Shown here: positions 17,272-25,265 of the stretch, in pieces
How positions within the stretch are numbered: position 1 is the stretch's first letter
How the letters are laid out: every line of letters begins with the position of its first letter
NCBI GenBank assembly: GCA_052315315.1
Contig: JBLSDE010000016.1
Coordinates: forward strand, 1 to 38,105
From: Cuniculiplasma sp052315315
Lineage (GTDB): Archaea; Thermoplasmatota; Thermoplasmata; Thermoplasmatales; Thermoplasmataceae
Direction: 5' to 3'
Length of the DNA stretch: 38,105 nt
The notes under the pieces: model-generated
The model's database searches: none
Told to the model about the DNA's origin: nothing
The model's input: the letters and a program-made list of their open reading frames with translations, nothing else
Translations under genes and position numbers: made by a program

Positions 17272-18104
17272 ATTACCATCTCCCTCACCTGTCTTGCAAG
17301 TGTCAAGGCTTCCGCCTCACTGTTAATCTTTTTTCTTATTCTTATTTCAGCTTCCCCTGCGTTAATATCAAGGAACATCAAATTTCTAATTGGATCATAA
17401 AAGATTCCATTGGGCGATGAACAGCCAAAGTCCAGAACGTTTGATACACTTCTTTCCATATTGAAACGCTTTCTTGCAACAGGGTCCTCTGCTGCCTTTA
17501 TCATTTCATTGAATTTTCCATCCTTTGTGGAGACCACAGCTATTATTCCCTGATTTGTTGCGGGAACGCATATGGATTCATCCAGAATTTTGAAATCCCT
17601 GTTTGGGTACAATCTCCTTAGACCTGCCTCGGAAAGTATGATTCCATCATATGTTCCATTTTCCAGTTTTTGGAGCCTTGTATCTATGTTTCCACGTATA
17701 TTTTTAATCTTCCATTGCGGGTAGATTCTTGATATCTGCTTCTCTCTTCTCGAAGAAGATGTTCCAACAGTCATCTGATCCTTAGGGTTTTCCCCCTCCC
17801 TGAGAACGATGACATCGTGAAAATTTTCCCAATCAAATACGGCCGAAACCTCAAGATTTTCATCCATGTCACCAGGCATGTCTTTTGCACTGTGAACTGC
17901 GCAATGAATATCACCAAGAAGAATCATATCATTAAGTTTCTTTACAAAAAGGCCTGTTCCTCCTATCTCTTTCAGGGATTTCTCCCCTGATTCATCACCA
18001 TGACTTGTTACCTTCACTATTTCATTATCCTTTAATTGGAGTCTCTTAAGAAACATCTCTGTTTGATAAACAGCAAGCTTACTGGACCTTGTCCCCACTA
18101 ACAT
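17268..18104 (-). CDS. hemC: Porphobilinogen deaminase (hydroxymethylbilane synthase)
   Basis: Polymerises four porphobilinogens into hydroxymethylbilane. 278 residues. Visible: VGTRSSKLAV at the N-terminus, GLFVKKL, HSAKDMPGD (71-79), VGTSSSRR (113-120), NIRGNIDTRL (135-144), and the cofactor-attachment Cys228 in DFGCSSPNG (families usually show GCxxPxG). The start ATG at 18104 lies inside the end of hemL (26-nt overlap), so it is translationally coupled. The C-terminal domain looks slightly short but complete. Confidence 0.95.
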   Translation of the reverse strand: MLVGTRSSKLAVYQTEMFLKRLQLKDNEIVKVTSHGDESGEKSLKEIGGTGLFVKKLNDMILLGDIHCAVHSAKDMPGDMDENLEVSAVFDWENFHDVIVLREGENPKDQMTVGTSSSRREKQISRIYPQWKIKNIRGNIDTRLQKLENGTYDGIILSEAGLRRLYPNRDFKILDESICVPATNQGIIAVVSTKDGKFNEMIKAAEDPVARKRFNMERSVSNVLDFGCSSPNGIFYDPIRNLMFLDINAGEAEIRIRKKINSEAEALTLARQVREMVI

Positions 18105-19359
18105 TCAGATCATACTCCAACGCATAAGCCATTTTGAATGCAGCCATTTCTACCTCCTCAGGGGTGTGCGCCATTCCAATGAATGAAGCCTCAAACTGAC
18201 CTGGAGACAGATATATTCCATTTTTCAGAAGATTTTTAAAGAATTGAGTGAATTGCCCCACATTGGACCTCTTTGCACTCTCATAGTCCTTTACCTCGCT
18301 GTCGTTAAAAAATATTGTGAACATATTGTAAACTCGGTTAACCCTCACTCCAAGATCTCTGTAGGGACTTAACTTATCTTCTATCCACTTTGCCAGCTCC
18401 GTGGTGTATTGGTAATTGCTCTTCTTTAGAAAGTGGAGGGTTGCTATACCTGAAGCCATTGTATATGGGTTTGCAGAGAATGTTCCAGACTGGTATACCT
18501 TTCCAGATGGAGAGATATTTTTCATTATTTCCTCTGATCCACCAAACAGACCAACAGGCATTCCTCCTCCGATTATCTTTCCCATAGTGGTCAGATCAGG
18601 TCTTACATTGATCAGGTCCTGATAAGCCCCGTAGTGGAACCTGAACCCCGTTATCACTTCATCAAATATTAGCAGAGAACCATACTTCTCAGTGATCTCC
18701 CTGAGGAATTTCAAAAAATCCTTCTCAGGTGGTATCACACCCATGTTTCCCATAACAGGTTCCGTGATTACCGCTGCTATCTCTTTTCCGTGTTTACTGA
18801 ATATCTCTTCAATATTCTTTTTGTCATTGAATGTGCCTACCAACACTGTTCTACCTATTTCTTCCGGGATTCCCTTACTTGAAGGAACTCCAAAGGTCAT
18901 TGCGCCACTTCCGGCCTCAACCAGAACATAATCGTGTGCACCGTGAAAACCTCCTGCCATTTTGAGGATTAATTTTCTTCCGGTGTACCCTCTTGCAAGC
19001 CGGATTGCGTGCATAGTCGCTTCAGTTCCAGAGTTTACAAATCTCATCATTTCCACAGAAGGTACTGCATCTTTAATCAGTTCCCCCATTACAATTTCAT
19101 TTTCAGTCGGGACACCTTCAGGAAGTGGATTTCCAAGAAACTCCATGGTTTCTCCAAGTATCTCTGAATTCCCATATCCCGCAAAATTGGCTCCAAAACC
19201 CATTGAGAAATCCAGATATTCGTGCCCATCAACATCAAATATCCTGCTACCTGAAGCCCGTGAAAAATATACCGGATATGGATCGTAAAACCTGACGGGA
19301 GAATTTACCCCCTTTGGAAAAATTTTTAATGCTCTGTGAAAAAGACTCTCAGAATCCAT
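18079..19359 (-). CDS. hemL: Glutamate-1-semialdehyde 2,1-aminomutase
   Basis: PLP enzyme making 5-aminolevulinate in the C5 pathway. 426 residues, the usual length. Visible: GVNSPVRFYDPYPV, FVNSGTEATMHAIRLARGYTGR (107-128), GGFHGAHD, the PLP Asp in FDEVITGFRF (232-241), the Schiff-base Lys261 in TTMGKIIGGGMPVG, and GTFSANPYTMASG. It is the first gene of hemL-hemC-hemD. hemA and hemB are not in the window. Confidence 0.96.
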   Translation of the reverse strand: MDSESLFHRALKIFPKGVNSPVRFYDPYPVYFSRASGSRIFDVDGHEYLDFSMGFGANFAGYGNSEILGETMEFLGNPLPEGVPTENEIVMGELIKDAVPSVEMMRFVNSGTEATMHAIRLARGYTGRKLILKMAGGFHGAHDYVLVEAGSGAMTFGVPSSKGIPEEIGRTVLVGTFNDKKNIEEIFSKHGKEIAAVITEPVMGNMGVIPPEKDFLKFLREITEKYGSLLIFDEVITGFRFHYGAYQDLINVRPDLTTMGKIIGGGMPVGLFGGSEEIMKNISPSGKVYQSGTFSANPYTMASGIATLHFLKKSNYQYTTELAKWIEDKLSPYRDLGVRVNRVYNMFTIFFNDSEVKDYESAKRSNVGQFTQFFKNLLKNGIYLSPGQFEASFIGMAHTPEEVEMAAFKMAYALEYDLNVSGDKVQ

Positions 19360-19495
19360 GATTGGGTATGCCTAATATCGATTTATTCTTTTCACAGGAA
19401 ATTTCAATATTGCAAAATTATAAATGTAATATAAAGAGACTCAAAGGGAAAACATAAATCAGAAAAGGTAAAATTTTGTTTGCAATGAAGAACCG

Positions 19496-20488
19496 TTGAG
19501 ATCTCCTGGAATTAAGGTACCTGTAGCAGAGGCGGAAACCGCTTTAAAGCAAATCATAAGAGAGAGGGCAATTAATAAAAATCTTCGATCCTTCAGTGAT
19601 GAGAATTACGTGTATTTCCCTTTAAGCAGGAATATTTACATAAATAACGGGGTTAATGGTGAATTTGATTTTGATTTGAAAAATATTACAGGAATCAGAG
19701 AAATACTGAAAAATACCATGGGTCGGGATGGTGAAAAGATTGGATGGCAAAGGATTGGAGACGCTCTCATATTCAACCATAATACAAATATTCCGGAGAA
19801 AGCATGCGAATTGCTGAATGAGAGACTTGGATTTAGACAGATTTATGAAATACAGGGACCGGTAATTGGAGAATCCAGGAAGCCTGAAATTAAAATACTT
19901 TACGGGGAGCCCCATGATACAAAATACAGGGAAAATGGAGTCACCTTTGTGCTCAATCCAAATAAGGTTATGTTAAGTAAGGGGAACATTGTGGAAAGGG
20001 GAATACCCTATTCCAAATTAATTTCCCCAAGAGAAGTGCTTGATATGTTTAGCGGAATCGGATATTTTTCTCTGCCTCTTGGAAAGAGATTTCCCATAGT
20101 ATCCATGACCTGCGTTGATATTAATTCCACTGCCCTTGAATATCTGAAAAAATCCTATCAGGAGACAGGGTTGAAATTCCCATTGAACTTGATTAATTCA
20201 GATTGCAGAAATATTAATACCGATAAAAAATTTGATACAATAATTATGGGAAATTTCAAGAGCGTGAATTATCTTCCTCAAGCACTGAGTCATGGCAAAG
20301 AGGAATTTAACTTAATCATACATCATATAGAGTCCTCCGACACTATTCAAACGGCCGACTATGAACTGATGAAAAAATGCGTTAATCTTGGCTATCTTGC
20401 GTCAGTAATAGATACACATATAGTGAAATCCTACGCACCTCACATGTGGCATTTATCAACATTAATTTTTCTGAGGAGAAAATTTTAG
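19496..20488 (+). CDS. taw2: Taw2-like tRNA wybutosine-synthesis transferase
   Basis: Class I SAM-dependent enzyme of the Trm5/Taw2 family, 330 residues. The SAM-binding motif is VLDMFSGIGYFSLPLGK (about 183-199), followed by CVDINSTALEYL and the DSD-type NSDCRN. Trm5 methyltransferases have an N-x-P-x motif IV; here the place reads IIMGNFKSVNYLPQAL, as in Taw2 enzymes, which transfer the aminocarboxypropyl group of SAM to 4-demethylwyosine in tRNA-Phe. NLIIHHIES fits the family's late HxH block. The start is TTG at 19496 with no clear Shine-Dalgarno; an out-of-frame ATG lies 11 nt upstream. Divergent from hemL. Confidence 0.82.
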   Translation: MRSPGIKVPVAEAETALKQIIRERAINKNLRSFSDENYVYFPLSRNIYINNGVNGEFDFDLKNITGIREILKNTMGRDGEKIGWQRIGDALIFNHNTNIPEKACELLNERLGFRQIYEIQGPVIGESRKPEIKILYGEPHDTKYRENGVTFVLNPNKVMLSKGNIVERGIPYSKLISPREVLDMFSGIGYFSLPLGKRFPIVSMTCVDINSTALEYLKKSYQETGLKFPLNLINSDCRNINTDKKFDTIIMGNFKSVNYLPQALSHGKEEFNLIIHHIESSDTIQTADYELMKKCVNLGYLASVIDTHIVKSYAPHMWHLSTLIFLRRKF

Positions 20489-20493
20489 GCAAA

Positions 20494-20502
20494 ATTTAAA
20501 AC
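20494..20502 (+). promoter_or_regulatory. TATA element, probable leaderless transcript
   Basis: ATTTAAAAC is centred about 24 bp before the ATG at 20521, which places initiation at or next to the start codon. Confidence 0.5.
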
Positions 20503-20520
20503 ATAGTATGGTATATTCAA

Positions 20521-20847
20521 ATGAAAATGGATAATAGAAAAAATACATATAAGGGAAAAAAACCGTATAGATCAAAAGAAGATAAGAGACAACCTGTTCC
20601 AAAAAAGATCAAGAAACTTGATATGAGGAAAAGTGAGGAGTTTAATTTCATGCTATCCAAGGCCATAGAGAGCCTTCCGGATAGTGTAAGGGGCTCTATT
20701 GCCGGCGGTATTTATGCAGCTGCATCCCGTCAGGGACTCAATGAGGCAAGAATCTTCCTTAACAAGAAAGGGGAAGAAGGTATTTTGGACGAGAAAATGC
20801 AGAGACAGATCTGGAATTTGCTGAACGATTATTCCACATACAGGTAA
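20521..20847 (+). CDS. Small basic protein of unknown function
   Basis: I do not recognise the family. 108 residues: the first 35 are very rich in Lys and Arg and probably disordered or nucleic-acid binding. Residues 38-108 look like a compact helical domain (FNFMLSKAIESLPDSVRGS, GGIYAAASRQGLNEARIFL, MQRQIWNLLNDYSTY). It has its own promoter, and the downstream DUF357 gene begins 4 nt after its stop, so the two are cotranscribed and probably coupled. The basic tail and position next to tRNA-modification and translation genes hint at an RNA-linked role, which is inference only. Confidence 0.75.
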   Translation: MKMDNRKNTYKGKKPYRSKEDKRQPVPKKIKKLDMRKSEEFNFMLSKAIESLPDSVRGSIAGGIYAAASRQGLNEARIFLNKKGEEGILDEKMQRQIWNLLNDYSTYR

Positions 20848-20851
20848 GGAT

Positions 20852-21142
20852 ATGGATGATCCTCTACTGAAGAGAGTGGAGAAGTACATTGAAATAGAAA
20901 GGAAAGCTCTTAATGAGATTTCCATATGTGTCCCTGAAAATTCTGTTTTGTACATTTATGCAAAGGATTCTCTCAATATGATAAGGGCATATTTCGATGA
21001 TGCGCTTTATTTCAAGGAGAAAGGTGATCTTGTAAATGCCCTTTCAGCTCTCAATTATTCCTATGGATGGATAGATTCTGGCGTAAGACTTGGCGTATAT
21101 AAGACGGACAACGATTACATGAAGTTCACGTTTTTTAAGTAA
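20852..21142 (+). CDS. DUF357 family protein
   Basis: 96 residues, all helical in appearance. The end block FKEKGDLVNALSALNYSYGW followed by IDSGVRLGVY is the recognisable DUF357 signature (helical hairpin with YGW-D-G-R-G). Function is unknown; homologues are small archaeal cytoplasmic proteins. It is cotranscribed with the basic protein upstream (4-nt gap). Confidence 0.8.
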   Translation: MDDPLLKRVEKYIEIERKALNEISICVPENSVLYIYAKDSLNMIRAYFDDALYFKEKGDLVNALSALNYSYGWIDSGVRLGVYKTDNDYMKFTFFK

Positions 21143-21305
21143 AATTATAAGTGATAAGATTGCACTATCTCTATCATCACAATCCGAACTAAGATTTTTC
21201 GAGGAAATCTGTATAAACAAGCATCTCACAGCCTTCCACTTCAGAATGCGAAAAAAAAATTTTTCCTTTTTAAAGTAAGTTTTTGTTCTTTGATTGAAAA
21301 AAATA

Positions 21306-22214
21306 TTAACTTGTTGGGAAATCCTGTGATTCCATATTCTGGTATTTTCTGCCTCTCTTTCTCCTGATACTGGCCTTAATGTCCCCTTCACTGATCTCGG
21401 GTGGTAATTTAGCGCCGTTCATGTATTCATAAAGAATGTACTTATAGATGTTCATATAAGTGAAATTGAATATCATACCAGCAACAATTAGAACAACGCC
21501 TACCGCAATAACCGCAATTGTGAGCATCAATGGAAGTATGGGGAAGAGAAATAATAGGCCTAGGATTATTATGATTAATCCCCCAAGCGTAAATGCAAGA
21601 GTGTATAAATCAACGTAGATTATTCCACCAAATGTCCTTCCAAAGTTCCTTGTTATAAAACCTGTACTCTCCTTAATCGTTTCTATTGGGCCGGTCTTAT
21701 TTCTCATTATTACTGGAATTGCAAAAAATGTAGCAATTGCAATAGCATAAGATGCCACAGCTGCGATTAATATGGTTGCAATTCCCCTGAATCTTCTCTC
21801 TATTGCTCTTATTATCATTGTAACTATGAAATAGAATACCGCCCATTCGAAAGCCTGCTTTTTATATTCCCAGGCCTTTGAAAGAGACTCTCGAATGGTC
21901 ATTGGCTGACCATCAAGAACCGATCTGTAGCCGATTAGCATTCCAATCAGGAAAATTAAGGAAAGAAAAGATACAAATATGTAGGCGATCAGGAAGGCTC
22001 CTATGTATATTACATAATTTCCATTGGAGAAATTGAATGGTATGGTTACAAAAATAGCCAGAAATGTGAATATCATAATTCCAACGCCAACTATACCGGA
22101 AATAATTGGATAAAGATATGCACCCCTGTCTCTGGATACACTTTTTCTTACTGATTTAGCAAGTCTCCATCCTGCCCTCATCCTTTCAAACATAATGAGT
22201 AAATATGAGACCAT
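21306..22214 (-). CDS. Multi-span membrane protein (DUF6159-like)
   Basis: 302 residues with about six hydrophobic segments: YLYPIISGIVGVGIMIFTF, YIGAFLIAYIFVSFLSLIF, FEWAVFYFIVTMIIRAI, ATILIAAVASYAIAIATFF, LYTLAFTLGGLIIIILGLL and LMLTIAVIAVGVVLIVAGM. The N-terminal MRAGWRLAKSVRKSV..D and the late YMNIYKYILYEYMNG resemble DUF6159-type integral membrane proteins of unknown function. The basic tail (IRRKRGRKYQ) is presumably cytoplasmic. A start at Met8 (22193) is also possible. Confidence 0.75.
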   Translation of the reverse strand: MVSYLLIMFERMRAGWRLAKSVRKSVSRDRGAYLYPIISGIVGVGIMIFTFLAIFVTIPFNFSNGNYVIYIGAFLIAYIFVSFLSLIFLIGMLIGYRSVLDGQPMTIRESLSKAWEYKKQAFEWAVFYFIVTMIIRAIERRFRGIATILIAAVASYAIAIATFFAIPVIMRNKTGPIETIKESTGFITRNFGRTFGGIIYVDLYTLAFTLGGLIIIILGLLFLFPILPLMLTIAVIAVGVVLIVAGMIFNFTYMNIYKYILYEYMNGAKLPPEISEGDIKASIRRKRGRKYQNMESQDFPTS

Positions 22215-22500
22215 AATAAATATTTAACTATACCTGATATTAATATAAGATTGACAATATCCTCTCAACAAACGACGAAAATAGCAAGGATCATACAATG
22301 AACAAGATATTATAACGAATTTTGTGTAAGAATAAATGAAATATCTCCATCAACAACAAAAAATTTCGTGAAACATAAAAGAATGCATCTTTAAAGCAAC
22401 CACAGGAGGCAATGAATAATGTAAGAGTTTCATAAAAAGATATGAAAAATTGTGAGGAAGACATTTAAGGAGTTCAAGGAACCTCTCATGAAGGGAGCGC
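22215..22500. other. Gene-free AT-rich stretch, probable IS debris
   Basis: Stops in all frames and no recognisable protein or RNA. It lies immediately before the IS256-type remnant and is probably its more decayed 5' part. Confidence 0.35.
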
Positions 22501-22790
22501 ATGAAGTATCCTGAATACATAAGCAGATCAATAAACTCTACAAATTTCATTGAAAAATAAACAGGGAGGTAAGAAGAAAATCAAAGATAATTGATTCAAT
22601 GCCGTCGGAAGAGAGTGCAATGAAGATCATTTATCTGATAGCCGCAAAGATAAATGATCAATGAGATCATTGAGAGGATATCATAAATGCATTGATGAGA
22701 TTAAGGAAATGTTCCATTACACTTATCCTTCATGATTGCACAAGATTTGGTACGCTATGTTTGTATAAATATTATCAATACTGATGAATA
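22500..22790 (+). pseudogene. Decayed IS256-type transposase, C-terminal remnant
   Basis: Across frames the DNA reads MKYPEYISRSINSTNFIEK, then KINREVRRKSKIIDSMPSEE, then SAMKIIYLIAAKINDQ, stop, then after a further frameshift CIDEIKEMFHYTYPS. The order STN-xIE-x-x-NxE-x-x-RR, then (F/M)PsEeSa, then an Ile/Leu-rich helix is the conserved end of IS256/Mutator transposases. The catalytic domain is not recognisable. Multiple stops and frameshifts make it non-functional. Confidence 0.7.
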
Positions 22791-22861
22791 TAAAAAATTG
22801 ATTCAGAAATCCAATGAAAACGCATGACAAATTGATCAAAATGTAAAAGTGTGCAAAAAGG

Positions 22862-22876
22862 ATAAATATATTTTAA
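22862..22876 (+). promoter_or_regulatory. Promoter of rps13 operon
   Basis: ATAAATATATTTTAAG is a strong archaeal TATA region about 60 bp before the rps13 ATG, predicting a leader of about 35-40 nt, unlike the leaderless promoters elsewhere in the window. The leader contains the hairpin at 22899-22917. Confidence 0.5.
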
Positions 22877-22898
22877 GGATAAGGCAGAGCCTCATAGA

Positions 22899-22917
22899 TT
22901 GATACGTAGAGTATCAA
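22899..22917 (+). promoter_or_regulatory. Hairpin in rps13 leader
   Basis: TTGATAC and GTATCAA form a perfect 7-bp stem around loop GTAGA, ending 16 nt before the rps13 start codon and just ahead of its GGTGA ribosome-binding site. It could be a ribosomal-protein autoregulatory site or a DNA operator. Confidence 0.4.
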
Positions 22918-22932
22918 AGGACTGGTGAATAA

Positions 22933-23397
22933 ATGCCTGAACAAGAAAAGAAAGAAGATTTCCAATATATAGTAAGGATTGCAAACAAAGACCTTAATGG
23001 AGAAAGAAATGTCGTCCTGGCCTTGGCAGACCTCAAGGGGATTGGTATCAGATTTTCTGAAACCATTGTGAAGAAACTTCAAATCGATAAGCAGAAGCAG
23101 CTCGGTGAACTATCTGAAGAGCAAATTCAGGAGATAAGAGAGTATGTGGAAGCCCAGGAATATGAAGACCTTCCCTCATGGATGCTAAACAACAGGAAAG
23201 ATCCCCTTACAGGTAAGGATATGAACCTGGTAAGTAATGATCTTGAAATACAGATTCAGGATAATATTAACCTGATGAAAAAGATGAGATCATACAAGGG
23301 TATTAGACACGAAACAAAGCATAAGGTTAGAGGACAGAGAACGAGAAGCAACGGAAGAAAGGGTCTTTCTGTTGGTGTACAGAGGAAGAAGGAGTGA
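22933..23397 (+). CDS. rps13: Small ribosomal subunit protein uS13
   Basis: 154 residues. Archaeal uS13 contacts the head of the small subunit and P-site tRNA. Blocks: YIVRIANKDLNGERNVVLAL, LADLKGIGIRFSETIVKKL, LPSWMLNNRKDPLTGKD, and the basic tail MRSYKGIRHETKHKVRGQRT followed by the family ending with SNGRKG. The start at 22933 has GGTGA 6 nt upstream. First gene of rps13-rps4-rps11-rpoD. Confidence 0.96.
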   Translation: MPEQEKKEDFQYIVRIANKDLNGERNVVLALADLKGIGIRFSETIVKKLQIDKQKQLGELSEEQIQEIREYVEAQEYEDLPSWMLNNRKDPLTGKDMNLVSNDLEIQIQDNINLMKKMRSYKGIRHETKHKVRGQRTRSNGRKGLSVGVQRKKE

Positions 23398-23402
23398 GAT
23401 AA

Positions 23403-23996
23403 ATGGGTGATCCAAAGTTTCCAAAGAAGAGATATTCAACGCCCAGACATCCCTGGGAAAAAGAAAGAATTGATGAAGAGAGGGCCCTTGTGGTTAAGTA
23501 TGGACTTAAAAACAAGAAGGAACTGTGGAGAAGTCAGGCTATGCTTGACTCTGTGAGATCACAGGCAAGAAATCTACAGGCAAAAATAAGATCCAATGAT
23601 CCGGTTGCCATTAAGCAGCTGAATCTTCTTCTCGCAAGATTAAACAGATACAGAATTACTTCAGAGAATTCATCCCTGGATGATATACTGTCACTGAATA
23701 TAGAAAATATTCTTGAAAGAAGGTTACAAACCCTGGTTTACAGGAAGAATCTTGCAGTTACTCCCAAACAGGCAAGGCAGATGATAACTCACGGCCATGT
23801 CATTCTTAACGGAAGGAGAGTAACTGTCCCTGGACTCATTGTTGAAGGAATTGAAGAGGATTCCATATCCTATGTCCAGAATTCCCCATTCACTGATGAA
23901 ACGCACCCTGTGAGAAAATTACTGGCAGGCGTGGCAGAAGAGGAAGAACAACCTGCAAAGGAAAACAAGGAAGAGGAGGCTGCAGAAAATGAATAA
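23403..23996 (+). CDS. rps4: Small ribosomal subunit protein uS4
   Basis: 197 residues, a primary 16S rRNA-binding protein. Visible: GDPKFPKKRYSTPRHPWEK at the N-terminus, ILERRLQTLVYRKNLAVTPK and the S4 RNA-binding domain with ARQMITHGHVILNGRRVTVP (about 120-140), then a Glu/Ala-rich tail. It overlaps rps11 by 8 nt. uS4 is a known translational autoregulator of this cluster in bacteria, which gives interest to the leader hairpin upstream of rps13. Confidence 0.96.
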   Translation: MGDPKFPKKRYSTPRHPWEKERIDEERALVVKYGLKNKKELWRSQAMLDSVRSQARNLQAKIRSNDPVAIKQLNLLLARLNRYRITSENSSLDDILSLNIENILERRLQTLVYRKNLAVTPKQARQMITHGHVILNGRRVTVPGLIVEGIEEDSISYVQNSPFTDETHPVRKLLAGVAEEEEQPAKENKEEEAAENE

Positions 23997-24372
23997 AACT
24001 GGAATTGCACATATTTATTCTTCACAGAATAATACAATTATAGTTGTAACAGATCAGACCGGTGCAGAGACACTTGCCAAAGCATCTGGTGGAATGGTTG
24101 TTAAAAACGACAGAGATGAGTCGAGTCCTTATGCAGCAATGAAGGCTGCTGATCTCATATCTGAGAAGTTAAAGGAGAAGGAGATAACTGACCTGATAAT
24201 AAAGGTAAGAGCTCCAGGAGGTAACAAATCCAAGATTCCTGGTCCAGGTGCACAATCTGCTATCAGGGCACTTTCCAGAGCAGGATTCAAAATTGTAAGG
24301 ATTGAGGAAGTTACCCCAATTCCACATGATGGGACAAAGAAGAAAGGTGGAAAGAGGGGAAGGAGAGTTTGA
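23989..24372 (+). CDS. rps11: Small ribosomal subunit protein uS11
   Basis: 127 residues. Visible: GIAHIYSSQNNTIIVVTDQT, SGGMVVKNDRDESSPYAAM, IKVRAPGGNKSKIPGPGAQS, RALSRAGFKIVRIEEVTPIP and the basic tail HDGTKKKGGKRGRRV. Its stop overlaps the rpoD start by one nucleotide. Confidence 0.97.
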   Translation: MNKTGIAHIYSSQNNTIIVVTDQTGAETLAKASGGMVVKNDRDESSPYAAMKAADLISEKLKEKEITDLIIKVRAPGGNKSKIPGPGAQSAIRALSRAGFKIVRIEEVTPIPHDGTKKKGGKRGRRV

Positions 24373-25235
24373 TGAACGGAGAACCTGAAATAAAAATACT
24401 TGAATTGAAGGAAGGATTCATAAGGTTTGAGATAAGAAATATATCATCCGGGGCGGCTAATGCCCTGAGAAGAACACTCATTAACGATATACCAAAACTT
24501 GCCATAGATAAGGTCATATTCAGACACGGACAGATAAGAACCAGTGATGGAAATGTATTTGATTCATCATTACCGCTGTTTGATGAGATGGTTGCACACA
24601 GGATCGGTTTAATTCCCATTAAGACAGATCTAAAGATGAATTTCAGAGAAAAATGTTCCTGTGGAGGAAAAGGTTGCAGCCTCTGCACAGTATCGTATAA
24701 TATAAACAAAACTGGACCTGGACTGGTAACAAGTGCTGATCTTCTTCCATTTACCGGTAATGTGGATCTTGTTCCAACTGATATGAATATTCCCATAGTG
24801 AAACTAGGACCAAAGCAGGCACTTCTGGTAACTGCCGAGGCCTATATGGGTACGGCATCAACACACATAAAATGGCAAGTGACCTCAGCTGTGGCATACA
24901 AGTATCACAGAGAGTATGATATACCCAAGGACGATAATCCTGAGTGGAAAAACATCAAAGAGAAATACAAGGGATCAGTAGTTGCAGAAACAGATGAGAT
25001 TTTAACAGTTACAGACGATTTCCCCAAGAGAGAAGTTATGACATTCATAAATACGGCTTTACGCAGAGCAGTAGTCGACAAGAGACCAATTGTTACAAGG
25101 GAAGACCAGAACAGATTTATATTCCACTTTGAAACCGATGGCTCTCTCACGGCCAGAGATGTTCTCCAATATGCCATTAAAAGATTGCCTGTCAGGCTAG
25201 AGGAACTTTACGAAAGTATGGTTACCCCTGACTAA
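24372..25235 (+). CDS. rpoD: RNA polymerase subunit D (Rpb3/alpha-like)
   Basis: Assembly-platform subunit that pairs with subunit L. About 287 residues from the ATG at 24372, preferred over the in-frame TTG at 24369 because GGAG lies 7 nt upstream. Visible: the dimerisation domain IRFEIRNISSGAANALRRTL and IPKLAIDKVIF, LPLFDEMVAHRIGLIPIKTD, and a zinc-type loop CSCGGKGCSLC (C-x-C-x4-C-x2-C, as in Rpb3). There is no ferredoxin-like 3Fe-4S/4Fe-4S insert of the kind found in some archaeal D subunits. The rpl18e-rpl13-rps9-rpoN series common after rpoD is missing. Confidence 0.96.
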   Translation: MNGEPEIKILELKEGFIRFEIRNISSGAANALRRTLINDIPKLAIDKVIFRHGQIRTSDGNVFDSSLPLFDEMVAHRIGLIPIKTDLKMNFREKCSCGGKGCSLCTVSYNINKTGPGLVTSADLLPFTGNVDLVPTDMNIPIVKLGPKQALLVTAEAYMGTASTHIKWQVTSAVAYKYHREYDIPKDDNPEWKNIKEKYKGSVVAETDEILTVTDDFPKREVMTFINTALRRAVVDKRPIVTREDQNRFIFHFETDGSLTARDVLQYAIKRLPVRLEELYESMVTPD

Positions 25236-25245
25236 ATTTTTAAAC
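25236..25245 (+). promoter_or_regulatory. TATA element, leaderless promoter of phosphatase operon
   Basis: ATTTTTAAAC begins directly after the rpoD stop and is centred about 26 bp before the ATG at 25266, so the next operon should start at or beside its first codon. It closely resembles the element before aspS. Confidence 0.55.
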
Positions 25246-25265
25246 CTGTAATAACTCTATGGAAC

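Noticed and set aside
24640..24700. Fe-S cluster domain in subunit D
   Set aside because: Only one C-x-C-x4-C-x2-C loop is present and the chain has no room for a ferredoxin insert; it fits the Rpb3-type zinc loop.
24311..24796. 161-residue minus-strand frame
   Set aside because: Antisense to rpoD and rps11, both clear; no ribosome-binding site or family resemblance.
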